A stretch of 23,350 nucleotides of DNA from JAQVUB01 sp033809415 (GTDB lineage: Bacteria; Verrucomicrobiota; Lentisphaeria; Oligosphaerales; Oligosphaeraceae): positions 1 through 23,350 of the forward strand of contig JAPXLT010000041.1 of NCBI GenBank assembly GCA_033809415.1. Direction: 5' to 3'. The position numbers were made by a program, and so were the translations under genes. Within the stretch, counting starts at the first letter, position 1; the number at the start of each line of letters is the position of its first letter. Of this stretch, positions 1 through 8,798 are shown piece after piece. A model generated the notes under the pieces. The model was not told the DNA's origin and did no database searches. It saw only the letters and a list, made by a program, of their open reading frames with translations.

Positions 1-22
1 GTGGACGCCAGCCCACGCCAAG

Positions 23-47
23 TCTTTTCGTGTAGTTCGTTGTTAAA
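23..47 (-). repeat. CACGAAAA-type dispersed repeat, inverted copy
   Basis: Read on the minus strand this begins TTTAACAACGAA and continues with CACGAAAAG after a short variable stretch. It is nearly the same as the repeat at 18063-18097, which begins TTTAACAACGAAAAG, and related to the one at 16312-16344, but lies in the opposite orientation. It lies beyond the 3' end of the FAD oxidoreductase gene. The partner copy or cargo gene, if any, would be off the left edge of the window. The match is seen directly; membership in one repeat family is inferred from shared order and spacing. Confidence 0.7.
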
Positions 48-68
48 AAATTTTAAGTAACGAGTATT

Positions 69-90
69 GGGGTGCGGGGGGGGACGGGGG
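69..90 (+). other. G-rich tract, possible G-quadruplex
   Basis: Runs of 4, 8 and 5 guanines (69-72, 76-83, 86-90) are separated only by TGC and AC. If the run of eight is split, four GGG tracts with short loops are available. It begins 2 nt beyond the stop codon of the minus-strand FAD oxidoreductase gene, so the transcript would be C-rich there. A homopolymer sequencing or assembly error near a contig end is an alternative. Next to it (38-62) lies an imperfect AT-rich inverted repeat, which could be a weak terminator. Confidence 0.4.
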
Positions 91-92
91 TG

Positions 93-1448
93 TTAAATCA
101 GTGCTCCATTTTGTTGCAAATCTTCTTGCAATTTGCTGATGTCAATTTGCGAGACAGGGTACTGTTCTCTGCTTGAATGTACTGCCGCGACTCCGGCAGC
201 TTCACCTGTGGCAGCACAAATGGCCATGACTCGCGTAGCCGCAATTGCCCCGCTTGTTGCAGACAGGCACCGCCCGGCGGCTTGCAGATTTTCGGTATTG
301 CAGGAGCAGAGTGCTCGGAGGGGGATGGTAAAATATTCGTCTTCAGGCGGAGTGAGCTGAGCGGATATCAGCTGTGGAAACTCTTCTCGTTGACGGCAGG
401 AATGTCGTGTCTGGCACTCGCCGTTGCACAAAAATACATCATCGCTGTATCCCATGGGGCAATGGATATCAATCCAGTAACATCCTCGTGCAACACTGTC
501 CTGGAACTTGGTCGCCTTTACGATGTCACTCTCATTGATGACGTAAAGTCCCTTCAGCCGACGCGCTTCACGAATCCCCGGCTGGGAGGGATATACAATT
601 GTCGCGTGCGCAAAGGCGGGTGACACTTTCCTGCAAACTTGCATAATCCGTTGCGCTGACTGGCGCATTCGGCTTTGGGCAGCAGACAATTCCCGTGCAT
701 TCCGCGGGTCTGCAGCCTCCCTGATCCCGCCAACTCGTACTGCACAGCTTGACATTCCGCCATAGCCCCAAGCGGTTTCGGGAGCCACTACATTGGCGTG
801 GTAAATACCGATGCGGGCCGTTCGGCGTTCTTCTTCCAAAGCATCACGAATTGCTTGCGCGTCCTTCACCCAATCAGGGGAAAGCCCTGTGAAATAGACG
901 ACAAGTCCAAGTGCTTGCACCAACCCGTCTCCGGGACGTCCAAACTCATATTCCGCGCCGCATTGCTCGATAAGTTCTCCATTGCCGGTGCAGTCAACGT
1001 AATTTTGTGCTGTGATCACAGGCCTTTCGCCGGTGGTATACAGTTCCACGTTTTCGATGCGGTTGCCGTTGCGTTTTGCTCCAATGGCTGTAGTATTGTA
1101 CATAATATCCACATTTACTTCTGCAAGCATATCTTCCGCAACGATCTTCATCAGTTCCGGATCAAAATGAATGGGACCGGCTTTGGCATGAAACAGGGGA
1201 GCGCCTCCTGCTGCATGCAATTTTTTCAACAATCTCTCAAACTCCCCGCGCACAACTACCCGGGGCGTTTTACTCATTGTCTGATATCCCAGCATTCCAC
1301 CAATGAAACCGTTGGTTGCCAAGCCTCCAAGAGAATTACTGCGCTCGATCAGCAAAACGGACGCTCCGCGGCGTCCTGCTGCCGCAGCACATGCGATGCC
1401 GGCCCACCCTCCGCCAATGACAGCAAGATCATACTTTTTATTCATCAT
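93..1448 (-). CDS. FAD-dependent oxidoreductase (FAD_oxidored family)
   Basis: A 451-residue flavoprotein of the FAD_oxidored type (PF12831-like), often found in PVC glycan loci. The N-terminal Rossmann fold has G12-G-G14-W-A-G17 with the ribose-binding acidic residue E35 (VLLIER). The DCTGNGE segment at 152-158, the GIREARR segment near 291-297 and the C-terminal AAGR...GEAAG region (391-419) fit the family. No signal peptide or membrane segment is visible, so it should be cytoplasmic. The substrate is unknown; context suggests a sugar or sugar-derived compound. A cysteine-rich stretch (C323, C330, C341, C345, C351, C381, C383, C394) is notable. An AAAGG ribosome site lies 11 nt before the chosen start; the next codon is also ATG. 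It is the last gene of the catabolic cluster, 34 nt after the AraC gene and probably co-transcribed with it. Confidence 0.85.
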   Translation of the reverse strand: MMNKKYDLAVIGGGWAGIACAAAAGRRGASVLLIERSNSLGGLATNGFIGGMLGYQTMSKTPRVVVRGEFERLLKKLHAAGGAPLFHAKAGPIHFDPELMKIVAEDMLAEVNVDIMYNTTAIGAKRNGNRIENVELYTTGERPVITAQNYVDCTGNGELIEQCGAEYEFGRPGDGLVQALGLVVYFTGLSPDWVKDAQAIRDALEEERRTARIGIYHANVVAPETAWGYGGMSSCAVRVGGIREAADPRNARELSAAQSRMRQSAQRIMQVCRKVSPAFAHATIVYPSQPGIREARRLKGLYVINESDIVKATKFQDSVARGCYWIDIHCPMGYSDDVFLCNGECQTRHSCRQREEFPQLISAQLTPPEDEYFTIPLRALCSCNTENLQAAGRCLSATSGAIAATRVMAICAATGEAAGVAAVHSSREQYPVSQIDISKLQEDLQQNGALI

Positions 1449-1482
1449 CTTGTTTGCGACCTTTCAAAACGTGCTCATGCCA

Positions 1483-2439
1483 TTAACCATCCTGATCCGA
1501 GGCACCTGCAAAAGTGTCGATGCTTTCTCCGCCAGTGCGCGTCTCCGAACCTTTTTGCGCTTTTTGCCGAAAGACCTTCGGCGAGCAACGGAAGGTTCTT
1601 TGAAACTCCCGGGTCATATGCCCATTGTCAAAAAAACCGCTCTCCATTGCAATCTGAGTTACCGGCATCGAGGAATTTTGCAGCAGCTTCACTGCATGCT
1701 GAAGCCTTAAATGTACTTGGTACCGATGTGGCGAATAGCCCGTTAATTTTTTGAAGTGGTAGAAGAAAGCACGCTCTGAGACGTGTGCTAATTCAGCAAG
1801 TTTTGAGACCTTGAGATTTTCCTTGAAATGATCCTTCATATAGGAAAGGATTCCATTGAGCCAGAATATTTCTTTTGAAGGAGAGGTTTTTTGGAGGCTG
1901 GAACGCCCAATCAATGTAAGAATCTGCATGAAAAGTCCCAGCGAATAAAAAGATGCGCCCGGATTTTTTCTTTTTAATTCCTGAGACAATAGGCTCAAAA
2001 GCCCGGTCATTTGTTTTAACTGCATGTTGTTCAGTTTCGCTATCGGGCGAAGAATCGCTTCTGAGTTGGCCTTCCCTTTCCTGATTGGGAATAACAGTTC
2101 GAAATTCGGGAATTCATAACTGTCCAGAAAGGGCAGAGGAATCGCCTCCGGCCGATACAGCAGATTCGTGATTCCCATCGTCTTAACATCACTGTAGGAA
2201 TGGGTTATTCCCTGATAAATGAGCAGAACATCACCCTTGGCGATCTGAACGGACTTGCCTGCGACTTTATGAAAACATTCTCCGCATGTGACAATCACAA
2301 TTTCGGTGAAATCGTGGTCATGCGGCGCGTTTTCCGGGTGCGTCCCCTTTGCTATCTTTTTGACGTAGAGGGGAAGCTTGCAGGAAAGCTTATAATCGCT
2401 TAAATGATCAGTTAGATGGACGCTGTAGTGCTTGCTCAT
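1483..2439 (-). CDS. AraC-family transcriptional regulator (cupin sensor plus HTH)
   Basis: A 318-residue one-component regulator. Residues about 25-100 form a cupin-like effector domain (HPENAPHDHDF, with H40 and H42, then a short beta pattern ending in GITHSYSD). Residues about 193-295 hold the paired AraC/XylS helix-turn-helix: the first around LAELAHVSERAFFYHFKK, the second around TQIAMESGFFDNGHMTREFQ. The tail after 295 is long, polar and probably disordered. A GGAAGG ribosome site lies about 8 nt before the ATG. It sits between the esterase gene (71 nt upstream) and the oxidoreductase gene (34 nt downstream) on the same strand. It is the likely sugar-responsive regulator of the 93-11177 cluster; no operator could be picked out for it. 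Confidence 0.92.
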   Translation of the reverse strand: MSKHYSVHLTDHLSDYKLSCKLPLYVKKIAKGTHPENAPHDHDFTEIVIVTCGECFHKVAGKSVQIAKGDVLLIYQGITHSYSDVKTMGITNLLYRPEAIPLPFLDSYEFPNFELLFPIRKGKANSEAILRPIAKLNNMQLKQMTGLLSLLSQELKRKNPGASFYSLGLFMQILTLIGRSSLQKTSPSKEIFWLNGILSYMKDHFKENLKVSKLAELAHVSERAFFYHFKKLTGYSPHRYQVHLRLQHAVKLLQNSSMPVTQIAMESGFFDNGHMTREFQRTFRCSPKVFRQKAQKGSETRTGGESIDTFAGASDQDG

Positions 2440-2510
2440 GGACTTTACCTTCCCTGTGCATTGAAAACGGCTTCATTGTCTATGAGAGCGTCAGCAACAC
2501 GCGGGGGCAG

Positions 2511-4403
2511 TTAATCGACTATTTCCTGCGGGAGTTTATCCCGAAGTTTTGGGGCGCATTCCAACGCCAGACTAACGCCCCAGGTGCATCCGTAGTTCAT
2601 CGCTTGCGCAATGACGATTTCGTGTATTCCTTTTTTCCAGTGCTGTTTCAGAAGATGGCTGGCTGGAATGATGGGATTTCTTGCTTTTTCATCGGTAAAA
2701 ACAGCTTGCCCATCTACAAACATTTTGATGTTCCCGTCATATCCGAATGCCAGATTGAAATCCAGATCAAAATCCGCTTTATAGCTGGTCTTGAAAAAGC
2801 GTATTCCCTTGTTCTGTATTTGTGCGACCCGATCGGGGAAGCAGTTGAAAGGAGGCGCGTTGTGTGCCGGGGCGTAGGCAAGATTCCGGCACATCTTATA
2901 GGTCACATTCGCCATGTTCTCATCAATCAACAGAGGGGCGCTAACCATCATGGCCTTCGCATATTCGCCCCGGAAGAATGGGGATTTCAGAAGTTGGAAA
3001 TCGCATGCGGGTAGCGAGCGCCCAGCGGCGTCCGTTATATTGCAGTATGGATTTTGTCCCCATCCGTACGCAAAGGAATTGGTTACCCGGACGCATTTGA
3101 GGATCACGCAGTTGCCTTTAAGTTGTGTGGAAAATGCCAGATTCTCATTGTTTGGCCCGAAGGAAAAGCCGCTGGCACGACCGGAGCTTTGCAAGGCGCC
3201 GACAACATTTTTGTAATAAACATACACATCATTCAATCCACGTTTTCGATTGTAATGCAAGGCAGCACGGTCGAGAACGATCGGAGGGGGAAGCGCTCCC
3301 GGCTCGCGGAGAATCGTCTGCATTGCCTCGGCCATGCGGCGGCCAAGGATAAAATAGGCTTCCTCATTCAGGTGGACGGAATCATCAGTAGCGAGGTCAA
3401 TTGTAGGAACGGTTAAAAGGTTCCTGATTCGCCGCGGCATGTTTCGCTGTGCTTCCCGGATAACCGACCAGCCCTTTTCCTCTGCCTGGGTATTGTAGAG
3501 CTGGCGAGCGATCTGAGCTTGTACAATGGGGAGATTCGGGGCCTTCAGATCTTTGCGCAAGGTTCGGAAAAAATGGAGGGTTGCCTGCTCGAAATGCGGA
3601 TATAAGGCGTCTGTTGTATCGGAACATCCTTGGTACCAAAGCATTCCAGTAATCCGACCACCATTGCGATGCACCCGTTCGAGCATGGCGCCGTATAGAG
3701 AGTCTGTTCCTTGTTTTTTGGTTGCGGGGTCCCACATTCCAATGGTTACTCCACCATGTGCACATGCAATCAGTCCTTGGGGGATTCCAGTCTGTTTGTA
3801 GCGTTCCATGGCAAATGGAAGGGCAGGGCTTGCTCCGCGGTTGAAAGGATTCTTGCGTGATTTCTGCGGAGTGTGGGGATTCAGTAACTTGAGATGTGCT
3901 TGGATGCGAGAAATCTCGACACGCCCGATCGGCTCTTGAGCCATGCCCCATTTATCGTCCATATAATAGGCACGAAGGCGGTTTTCAGTATTGAGCCTTT
4001 TCCCGGTGATGTAACCTGCACCCTGCATGTTGGACTGCCCGCCGAGAATCCAGAGATCGCCAACCAGCACATCAGAGACAAGGAGCTTCTCGTCCTGGAG
4101 GCTGAGTTCAATACGATAAGGACCGCCACAGGGAATACCGTCCAAACGTGCAGAAAATCGTCCTTTGGCTGCTTTTCCGCAGTTTGGGAGGTTTTTGATA
4201 AGCGAGCCGTTTCCCTCTGCATATACAGCAGCGGATACGTTTCCCGCAGTGCGACAAGTGCCAGTGACCAGTTGTTGAGATACATTTTTCTGGTTGCGTG
4301 GCATGACCATGGAGGGCAGAAGACCAGCGTGGATTTTCATGGCAGTAAATGTGTTTTTTTGATGACGATTGTAAAAAGCCGTGCCCGGGAGATGCCTAGG
4401 CAT
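2511..4403 (-). CDS. Sialate O-acetylesterase-like protein (SASA domain)
   Basis: A 630-residue carbohydrate esterase-like protein. An N-terminal beta-sandwich is followed by an SGNH/SASA hydrolase domain with the block GDLWILGGQSNM (nucleophile S124) and the catalytic D341-x-x-H344 pair in DDSVHLNEEAY. The last about 230 residues form a further beta-rich region ending near a jelly-roll-like segment, probably sugar-binding. The expected role is removal of acetyl groups from sugars before glycosidases act. No signal peptide is seen. The start is uncertain: the ATG at 4403 lies 1 nt after the GH78 stop with a weak GAG, whereas an internal ATG at 4340 (residue 22, MKIHAGLLPSMVMPR) matches better where family members usually begin. 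Either way the gene is downstream of, and probably co-transcribed with, the GH78-like gene. Confidence 0.85.
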   Translation of the reverse strand: MPRHLPGTAFYNRHQKNTFTAMKIHAGLLPSMVMPRNQKNVSQQLVTGTCRTAGNVSAAVYAEGNGSLIKNLPNCGKAAKGRFSARLDGIPCGGPYRIELSLQDEKLLVSDVLVGDLWILGGQSNMQGAGYITGKRLNTENRLRAYYMDDKWGMAQEPIGRVEISRIQAHLKLLNPHTPQKSRKNPFNRGASPALPFAMERYKQTGIPQGLIACAHGGVTIGMWDPATKKQGTDSLYGAMLERVHRNGGRITGMLWYQGCSDTTDALYPHFEQATLHFFRTLRKDLKAPNLPIVQAQIARQLYNTQAEEKGWSVIREAQRNMPRRIRNLLTVPTIDLATDDSVHLNEEAYFILGRRMAEAMQTILREPGALPPPIVLDRAALHYNRKRGLNDVYVYYKNVVGALQSSGRASGFSFGPNNENLAFSTQLKGNCVILKCVRVTNSFAYGWGQNPYCNITDAAGRSLPACDFQLLKSPFFRGEYAKAMMVSAPLLIDENMANVTYKMCRNLAYAPAHNAPPFNCFPDRVAQIQNKGIRFFKTSYKADFDLDFNLAFGYDGNIKMFVDGQAVFTDEKARNPIIPASHLLKQHWKKGIHEIVIAQAMNYGCTWGVSLALECAPKLRDKLPQEIVD

Positions 4404-4404
4404 C

Positions 4405-6192
4405 CTATCTCGTTATTGGATCCAGAAGCATCACATGGGAACTCCATGCATGGCAGTCACTGCGAGGATTGTCGAACTCTTCAGGAAGTGTCTTCAGGTT
4501 CTGCTTTAGCAGTGCCCGATATTTGTCAAGGCGTTTTTCTATTAGATCAGCCCAATGAAACTGTTGGCAAACTTGGAAGTAGTAATAGGAAAAGTAGATA
4601 CTGCACGGGGTCAGACTTTTTTGGCGCAGTCCCCGGACAATTTTTTCGGCGTCGCCGATTCCACACATCAGCGCCAGAATCTGTGCATGTTCGCAAAATC
4701 CTTCACTGTCGGTAAAACTTCTGAATAACCCTGTTTCTGGATCGAGAAATTTCTGATTGATGGCTTGCAACAAAACGTCAGCGTACTGGGCTTCGGCAGG
4801 GGCGGAATAAATCTGCGCATATGCACGAAGAGCCAGTACATAAAACAAATTGAGCATGCTGCAAGGCCCGCTTCCGACAGGAACCCCATTCTTCCAGTCC
4901 TGATGCCAATCCACAAAGTTCCAGCAATCCGGCGGCGAAATGAAAAAGTCATCCACTGTATTTCGCCTCCAGTATGCCAGGAGATTATCTGCCGTTGCAC
5001 GGAGTTCTTCGACCAGGCTGTCTCGTCCATGGAGACGATAGTAATCCTCGAGCATCAGCATCCAGATCATCATAAAAGAGGATATTTTCTGAGGGGCGTG
5101 TGATGGATACTGGCTACGCAGACTTCCATCTTCCTCTGCCCCATAAGAAAACAACCGCAATGCTTTCGTTGGAAGGCGATGATCATCACCTATTGCATAA
5201 ATACAGAGAGCCTGAAGACGCGAGTCGCCGATGTATTGCAGCTGCTCGTAGTAGGGGCAATCCATAAATGTTTCGAAGCAGCAGTTCCGCAAAGTTTCGT
5301 ATGCGATCACATTCAGGGGATCATCCGATATATATTCCGGCAGTGGATAACCGGTGCGATAATACTCCACTTCCACAGTCACGCCATCGGACGTCTCGAT
5401 CTCGACATAGCGTCCCGAACGCCAGTAAAGCGCGGGCCAGTCTAGCGCCCCGTCAACCATGAATTCATCCCATTTCCCATAAAACCAGTTGCCGTCTCTG
5501 CAACCTTTGTTGCCTTTCAGGTTCACTTCATCGTAGTCATCATTGTCATATGGCGTCTCACTCCAGCGAACCTTCGCCGTCCCATGCCCCCGGAAATGAT
5601 AGATTGCATAGGCTAAAACGTAGTTTTCGAACTGCCACAGCCCCGGCTTCAGCTGGATTGGAGTCACGGGATCATAGCGCATCATTGGCAGTTCCGGAGC
5701 AACCAGCTTCCGGTCGTCCTCAAACCAGCCAACTTCCTCCCAGCCATCGCCGGCACCCGCCAATATCCCTATCGGATAATCCGCGCCAACACGCACCATC
5801 GGAACTCCGCCCCAACAGGGATATGGCATGTCATAAGACATTGTTTCCGTCTTGCAACTCCAGGCGGCATCAAGGTTACGGACGAAGAACCCCTGCCGAA
5901 CAGATAATTGCGCACGGGGAGCGAACTTTTTGTCGAACTGCATGACGCGGGCACAAAGAGAATGGGAACCGGGAGAAAGTTTCAGGGATACACGCTGAAA
6001 ATACCAGCGTTGCGGAGCGCCACGCTCAGGCCCTTCCGAGACACGGACCCCATCGAGGTACAACTGGCAACGTCCGTCGGCGCTGTATTCGATTTCACGC
6101 TCTTCGTAAGCCTTCGTCGTGAACTGCCCGCGATAAACTACCACAGATGAGTCAGGGGCGGTCTTACTGCACATCCAACGCATGTTTGTCAA
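4405..6192 (-). CDS. GH78-like alpha-L-rhamnosidase
   Basis: A 595-residue enzyme. Residues 1-290 are beta-sandwich modules and from about 290 an (alpha/alpha)6-barrel begins. The barrel carries DCPYYEQLQYIGDSR at 311-325, the family block in which D311, E316 and D323 correspond to conserved acidic residues of GH78. The later SDCHAWSSH at 578-586 fits the barrel's end. It should hydrolyse terminal alpha-L-rhamnosyl linkages; sequence alone cannot exclude a related specificity. No signal peptide. The protein stops soon after the barrel, so the C-terminal beta-sandwich found in many GH78 enzymes appears absent. It lies 49 nt after the symporter gene, with 1 nt separating it from the esterase start. 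Confidence 0.8.
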   Translation of the reverse strand: MTNMRWMCSKTAPDSSVVVYRGQFTTKAYEEREIEYSADGRCQLYLDGVRVSEGPERGAPQRWYFQRVSLKLSPGSHSLCARVMQFDKKFAPRAQLSVRQGFFVRNLDAAWSCKTETMSYDMPYPCWGGVPMVRVGADYPIGILAGAGDGWEEVGWFEDDRKLVAPELPMMRYDPVTPIQLKPGLWQFENYVLAYAIYHFRGHGTAKVRWSETPYDNDDYDEVNLKGNKGCRDGNWFYGKWDEFMVDGALDWPALYWRSGRYVEIETSDGVTVEVEYYRTGYPLPEYISDDPLNVIAYETLRNCCFETFMDCPYYEQLQYIGDSRLQALCIYAIGDDHRLPTKALRLFSYGAEEDGSLRSQYPSHAPQKISSFMMIWMLMLEDYYRLHGRDSLVEELRATADNLLAYWRRNTVDDFFISPPDCWNFVDWHQDWKNGVPVGSGPCSMLNLFYVLALRAYAQIYSAPAEAQYADVLLQAINQKFLDPETGLFRSFTDSEGFCEHAQILALMCGIGDAEKIVRGLRQKSLTPCSIYFSYYYFQVCQQFHWADLIEKRLDKYRALLKQNLKTLPEEFDNPRSDCHAWSSHVMLLDPITR

Positions 6193-6241
6193 ATCCTTCT
6201 AAGGTTTTTATTCTGAAGCTTATATTCTCAAGCTCCAGTTT

Positions 6242-8494
6242 TTATGTATCATCGTGTGTCACCCGCCCGTCGTCGCTGTCATCTTGTTCCTTGACGGCTA
6301 AATCTTTGAACAGGCGTATCAAATCCATGGTTCCGCCGACCGTGAACCAGATGGTAGTTATGATCCCGATAATTGTAGGAATAATCACATTGATGATTAG
6401 GAAATACCTGGACCACCATTCTATCGGCCATGGCGATATGGAGTTCCAAATGACGGTACCAACAAAGACCAGGCAGAAATTGTATCCGAAGCTGTATAGA
6501 AACACTGACCAGGCTATGGCTTTGTCGCCTTTGGTATAGTTCGAATCAATGCTCAACAGCTTGCTTAAAATGCTGGACAAGGACCAACTGAATTTTTGCG
6601 GTTCGGGAGACGAACCGTCGCCATACTCGCCGCGATGAAGCATCTTTTCCAGGTTAAAGGGAGTTTTGCAGGTTAGAAATGACACGCCGAAGTAAAGGAC
6701 CAGCGAGCACATCAGGGCAATGAACATCAGCTCCATGGAGTTGATCGGAAATTTCACAGGGTTCATCTCCCAGACGATATAAGGTGAAAGCGGCGCGGAT
6801 ATGGTGTGCAGCACTTGTCCGACCTTGTCTGCCAAGTCATGGCGCACCAGGAATGGATAGAGGTGTTCCGCCCAGTTCTGCTGCATAATAATTCCGGACA
6901 CCGCAATCACCGATCCGCCGATCAAGGAAGCAAATGCGCCGGCCGCAGTCCCGATGCGGCTGTAAAGCCCGAATACCATTACCGGTCCCGCGCCCCCCAG
7001 CCAGATCGCACCCGTGATCTGGAAGAACATGAATACGTAGTCAACTTGATTAAACATCAGTGAGAACACAAATGAAAATACTGCTACAAAGGCGATGCAC
7101 CAGCGCAATAGCCGCAATTGCTGGGCCGGCTTGAGCGGTCGATTATAAATCGGCAGAATTAGGTCCTGGGCAATGACTCCGCCCCAGCCATGCATATAGG
7201 TGGTATCGGTGGTAACCATCAGGAAGATCATCAGCGAGCAGAATAGGCCGGTCAAGCCAATTGGAAACAGTTCTCTTAGTGCCATTGGACAGAGCATCTG
7301 CTTGTAAATGGTATTGAAGGTGCCTGCCTTGGCTTTCCCGCCTTCGATTGATTGCATGCGTTCATAGGTGACCTCCTGATAACGAAGTTCCTGATTGTGC
7401 TTGGAAGAAAGCTTTCCCTCGAAGTCTTTTGGAATTTCATGATAGGCCTGGTTCAGATCGGCGCGCGCTTCCGCAAATTTTTCGTCAGGGGCAATGTCGG
7501 CAAGGGTCTTCTGGGCAAGTTCCACTCGAACTGCCTTGGCCCGGTCGGTGAAGCGTCCCCCCTGACAATTGAGCAATACGTATGCCCCCAATACCAGGAA
7601 CATGAACATCATTGAAGAAAGACCACCACGCCAGGACCCCAGCAAGCCCGCCATCTTCTGCTCGTGCGGAGTACGTGCAGCGCCAAAGTACCCTTGCGAG
7701 GCTGACCAGCACATCCGCACGAGCACTGTCGAAATGAGTCCAATCACGACATAGGCAATGTTGAAGTCGCGCAATTCGCTGATATCGAATGGATTAATAA
7801 AACTTTGGCCAGGTGCTCGATTTATCAGTGTGGGGATGACTTCATCGTTCCATGAGAAATACCATAGAATAAAGAAAGCGATGATTACATAGAGGGGATA
7901 GGACAAGAGTCCCTGCATACAGTCTGTAACCATAACCGTCACCTGCCCCCCCATAACGCAGATATACAATGCAAGGCCGAGACAGACCGCCATCACGGGT
8001 GCCATGGTTGGTATTTGCCATGATCCGATCGTGAACCATGGCGGCAGCCCCATGAAATAGATCAGGCAGCGTGCACTGACTGCCGGGAAAATGGCGTAAT
8101 TCAGAACCCCGGAAATGGTTTGCAGCACTGCTGCGAAAATCCGCAGTTTGCGGCTGTAGCGCATCTCCAAAAACTGTCCAATCGTCATCGCCCGGGTTTC
8201 GCGGAAGCGATAGGTGCAGTATCCGGTCAGCGAAAAAAGCAGCAATAGAAGCGTGTTGAGCTGTCCCCAGAATGACAGCGCAAAGCCGGAATTGCTGGTC
8301 GATTCCATATATCCTACGATACTGATCAGGCCGGTTGCTGCCACACCATCTGAGACCGAGATCACATAACGCCCGGCGACGCGCCCGGCAGACAGAAAAT
8401 CAACCACACCGTGCACATATTTTTTGCTTTTGTAGCCGATGAAAAGCACGATGCCGATCGGAACGAACGCGAGAATCCAGTCAATCCAGCTCAT
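6242..8494 (-). CDS. Sodium:solute symporter family (SSS) transporter
   Basis: A 750-residue inner-membrane protein with many hydrophobic helices, starting at residues 5-21. The SSS pattern GGQVTVMVTDCMQG (about 182-195) identifies the family, whose members couple sodium entry to uptake of sugars, acids or other solutes. It is longer than the roughly 500-600 residues typical of the family. There is a hydrophilic, charged loop of about 90 residues (about 312-405) and an extended C-terminus with further helices and an acidic tail (KEQDDSDDGR). An AAGGGTG ribosome site lies 8 nt before the ATG. The transporter sits between the GH95-like and GH78-like genes, so it probably imports the glycoside or oligosaccharide that these enzymes process. 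The 304-nt gap upstream probably carries its promoter. Confidence 0.9.
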   Translation of the reverse strand: MSWIDWILAFVPIGIVLFIGYKSKKYVHGVVDFLSAGRVAGRYVISVSDGVAATGLISIVGYMESTSNSGFALSFWGQLNTLLLLLFSLTGYCTYRFRETRAMTIGQFLEMRYSRKLRIFAAVLQTISGVLNYAIFPAVSARCLIYFMGLPPWFTIGSWQIPTMAPVMAVCLGLALYICVMGGQVTVMVTDCMQGLLSYPLYVIIAFFILWYFSWNDEVIPTLINRAPGQSFINPFDISELRDFNIAYVVIGLISTVLVRMCWSASQGYFGAARTPHEQKMAGLLGSWRGGLSSMMFMFLVLGAYVLLNCQGGRFTDRAKAVRVELAQKTLADIAPDEKFAEARADLNQAYHEIPKDFEGKLSSKHNQELRYQEVTYERMQSIEGGKAKAGTFNTIYKQMLCPMALRELFPIGLTGLFCSLMIFLMVTTDTTYMHGWGGVIAQDLILPIYNRPLKPAQQLRLLRWCIAFVAVFSFVFSLMFNQVDYVFMFFQITGAIWLGGAGPVMVFGLYSRIGTAAGAFASLIGGSVIAVSGIIMQQNWAEHLYPFLVRHDLADKVGQVLHTISAPLSPYIVWEMNPVKFPINSMELMFIALMCSLVLYFGVSFLTCKTPFNLEKMLHRGEYGDGSSPEPQKFSWSLSSILSKLLSIDSNYTKGDKAIAWSVFLYSFGYNFCLVFVGTVIWNSISPWPIEWWSRYFLIINVIIPTIIGIITTIWFTVGGTMDLIRLFKDLAVKEQDDSDDGRVTHDDT

Positions 8495-8798
8495 GTTTCA
8501 AACACCCTTGTTTTTATGTTCAGATTTATTTAGATCAAGTACATGCTTACAAAAAATATACCACCCAACGCATGTATTGCGATATAAGTAAAGTGACTAT
8601 TTATTGTATAATCGTGCCATAATTGTAAGGCGTCAGTGAAGCTGGGATGGCGCTTTCATTGGGCATTACAATCATAATTTGGAGTTGAGTTGAGCGGATT
8701 CAACGATATTTTGGGGATTAACAAATATCTTATTGTTGTGCCAAGAATAAACATGGGCAATACGGCAGTCCTCACCTGTTGCCTCGTATTTTGACGGA
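8495..8798. other. Intergenic region upstream of the symporter operon
   Basis: A 304-nt AT-rich stretch without a convincing gene on either strand, between the GH95-like gene stop and the symporter start. It most probably holds the promoter and control sites for the symporter/GH78/esterase genes, but no well-spaced -35/-10 pair or clear operator palindrome could be identified. No rho-independent terminator (GC hairpin plus T run) for the GH95-like gene was seen. Confidence 0.5.

Noticed and set aside
798..1754. 318-residue plus-strand ORF over the FAD and AraC genes
   Set aside because: Antisense to two genes with clear family motifs; its translation resembles no domain.
3894..4715. 273-residue plus-strand ORF
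   Set aside because: Antisense to the esterase and GH78 genes; no recognisable motif.
8609..8619. Possible sigma-54 promoter (TGGCACG on the minus strand)
   Set aside because: The -24 half matches but the required TTGC at -12 is missing (TACA instead).
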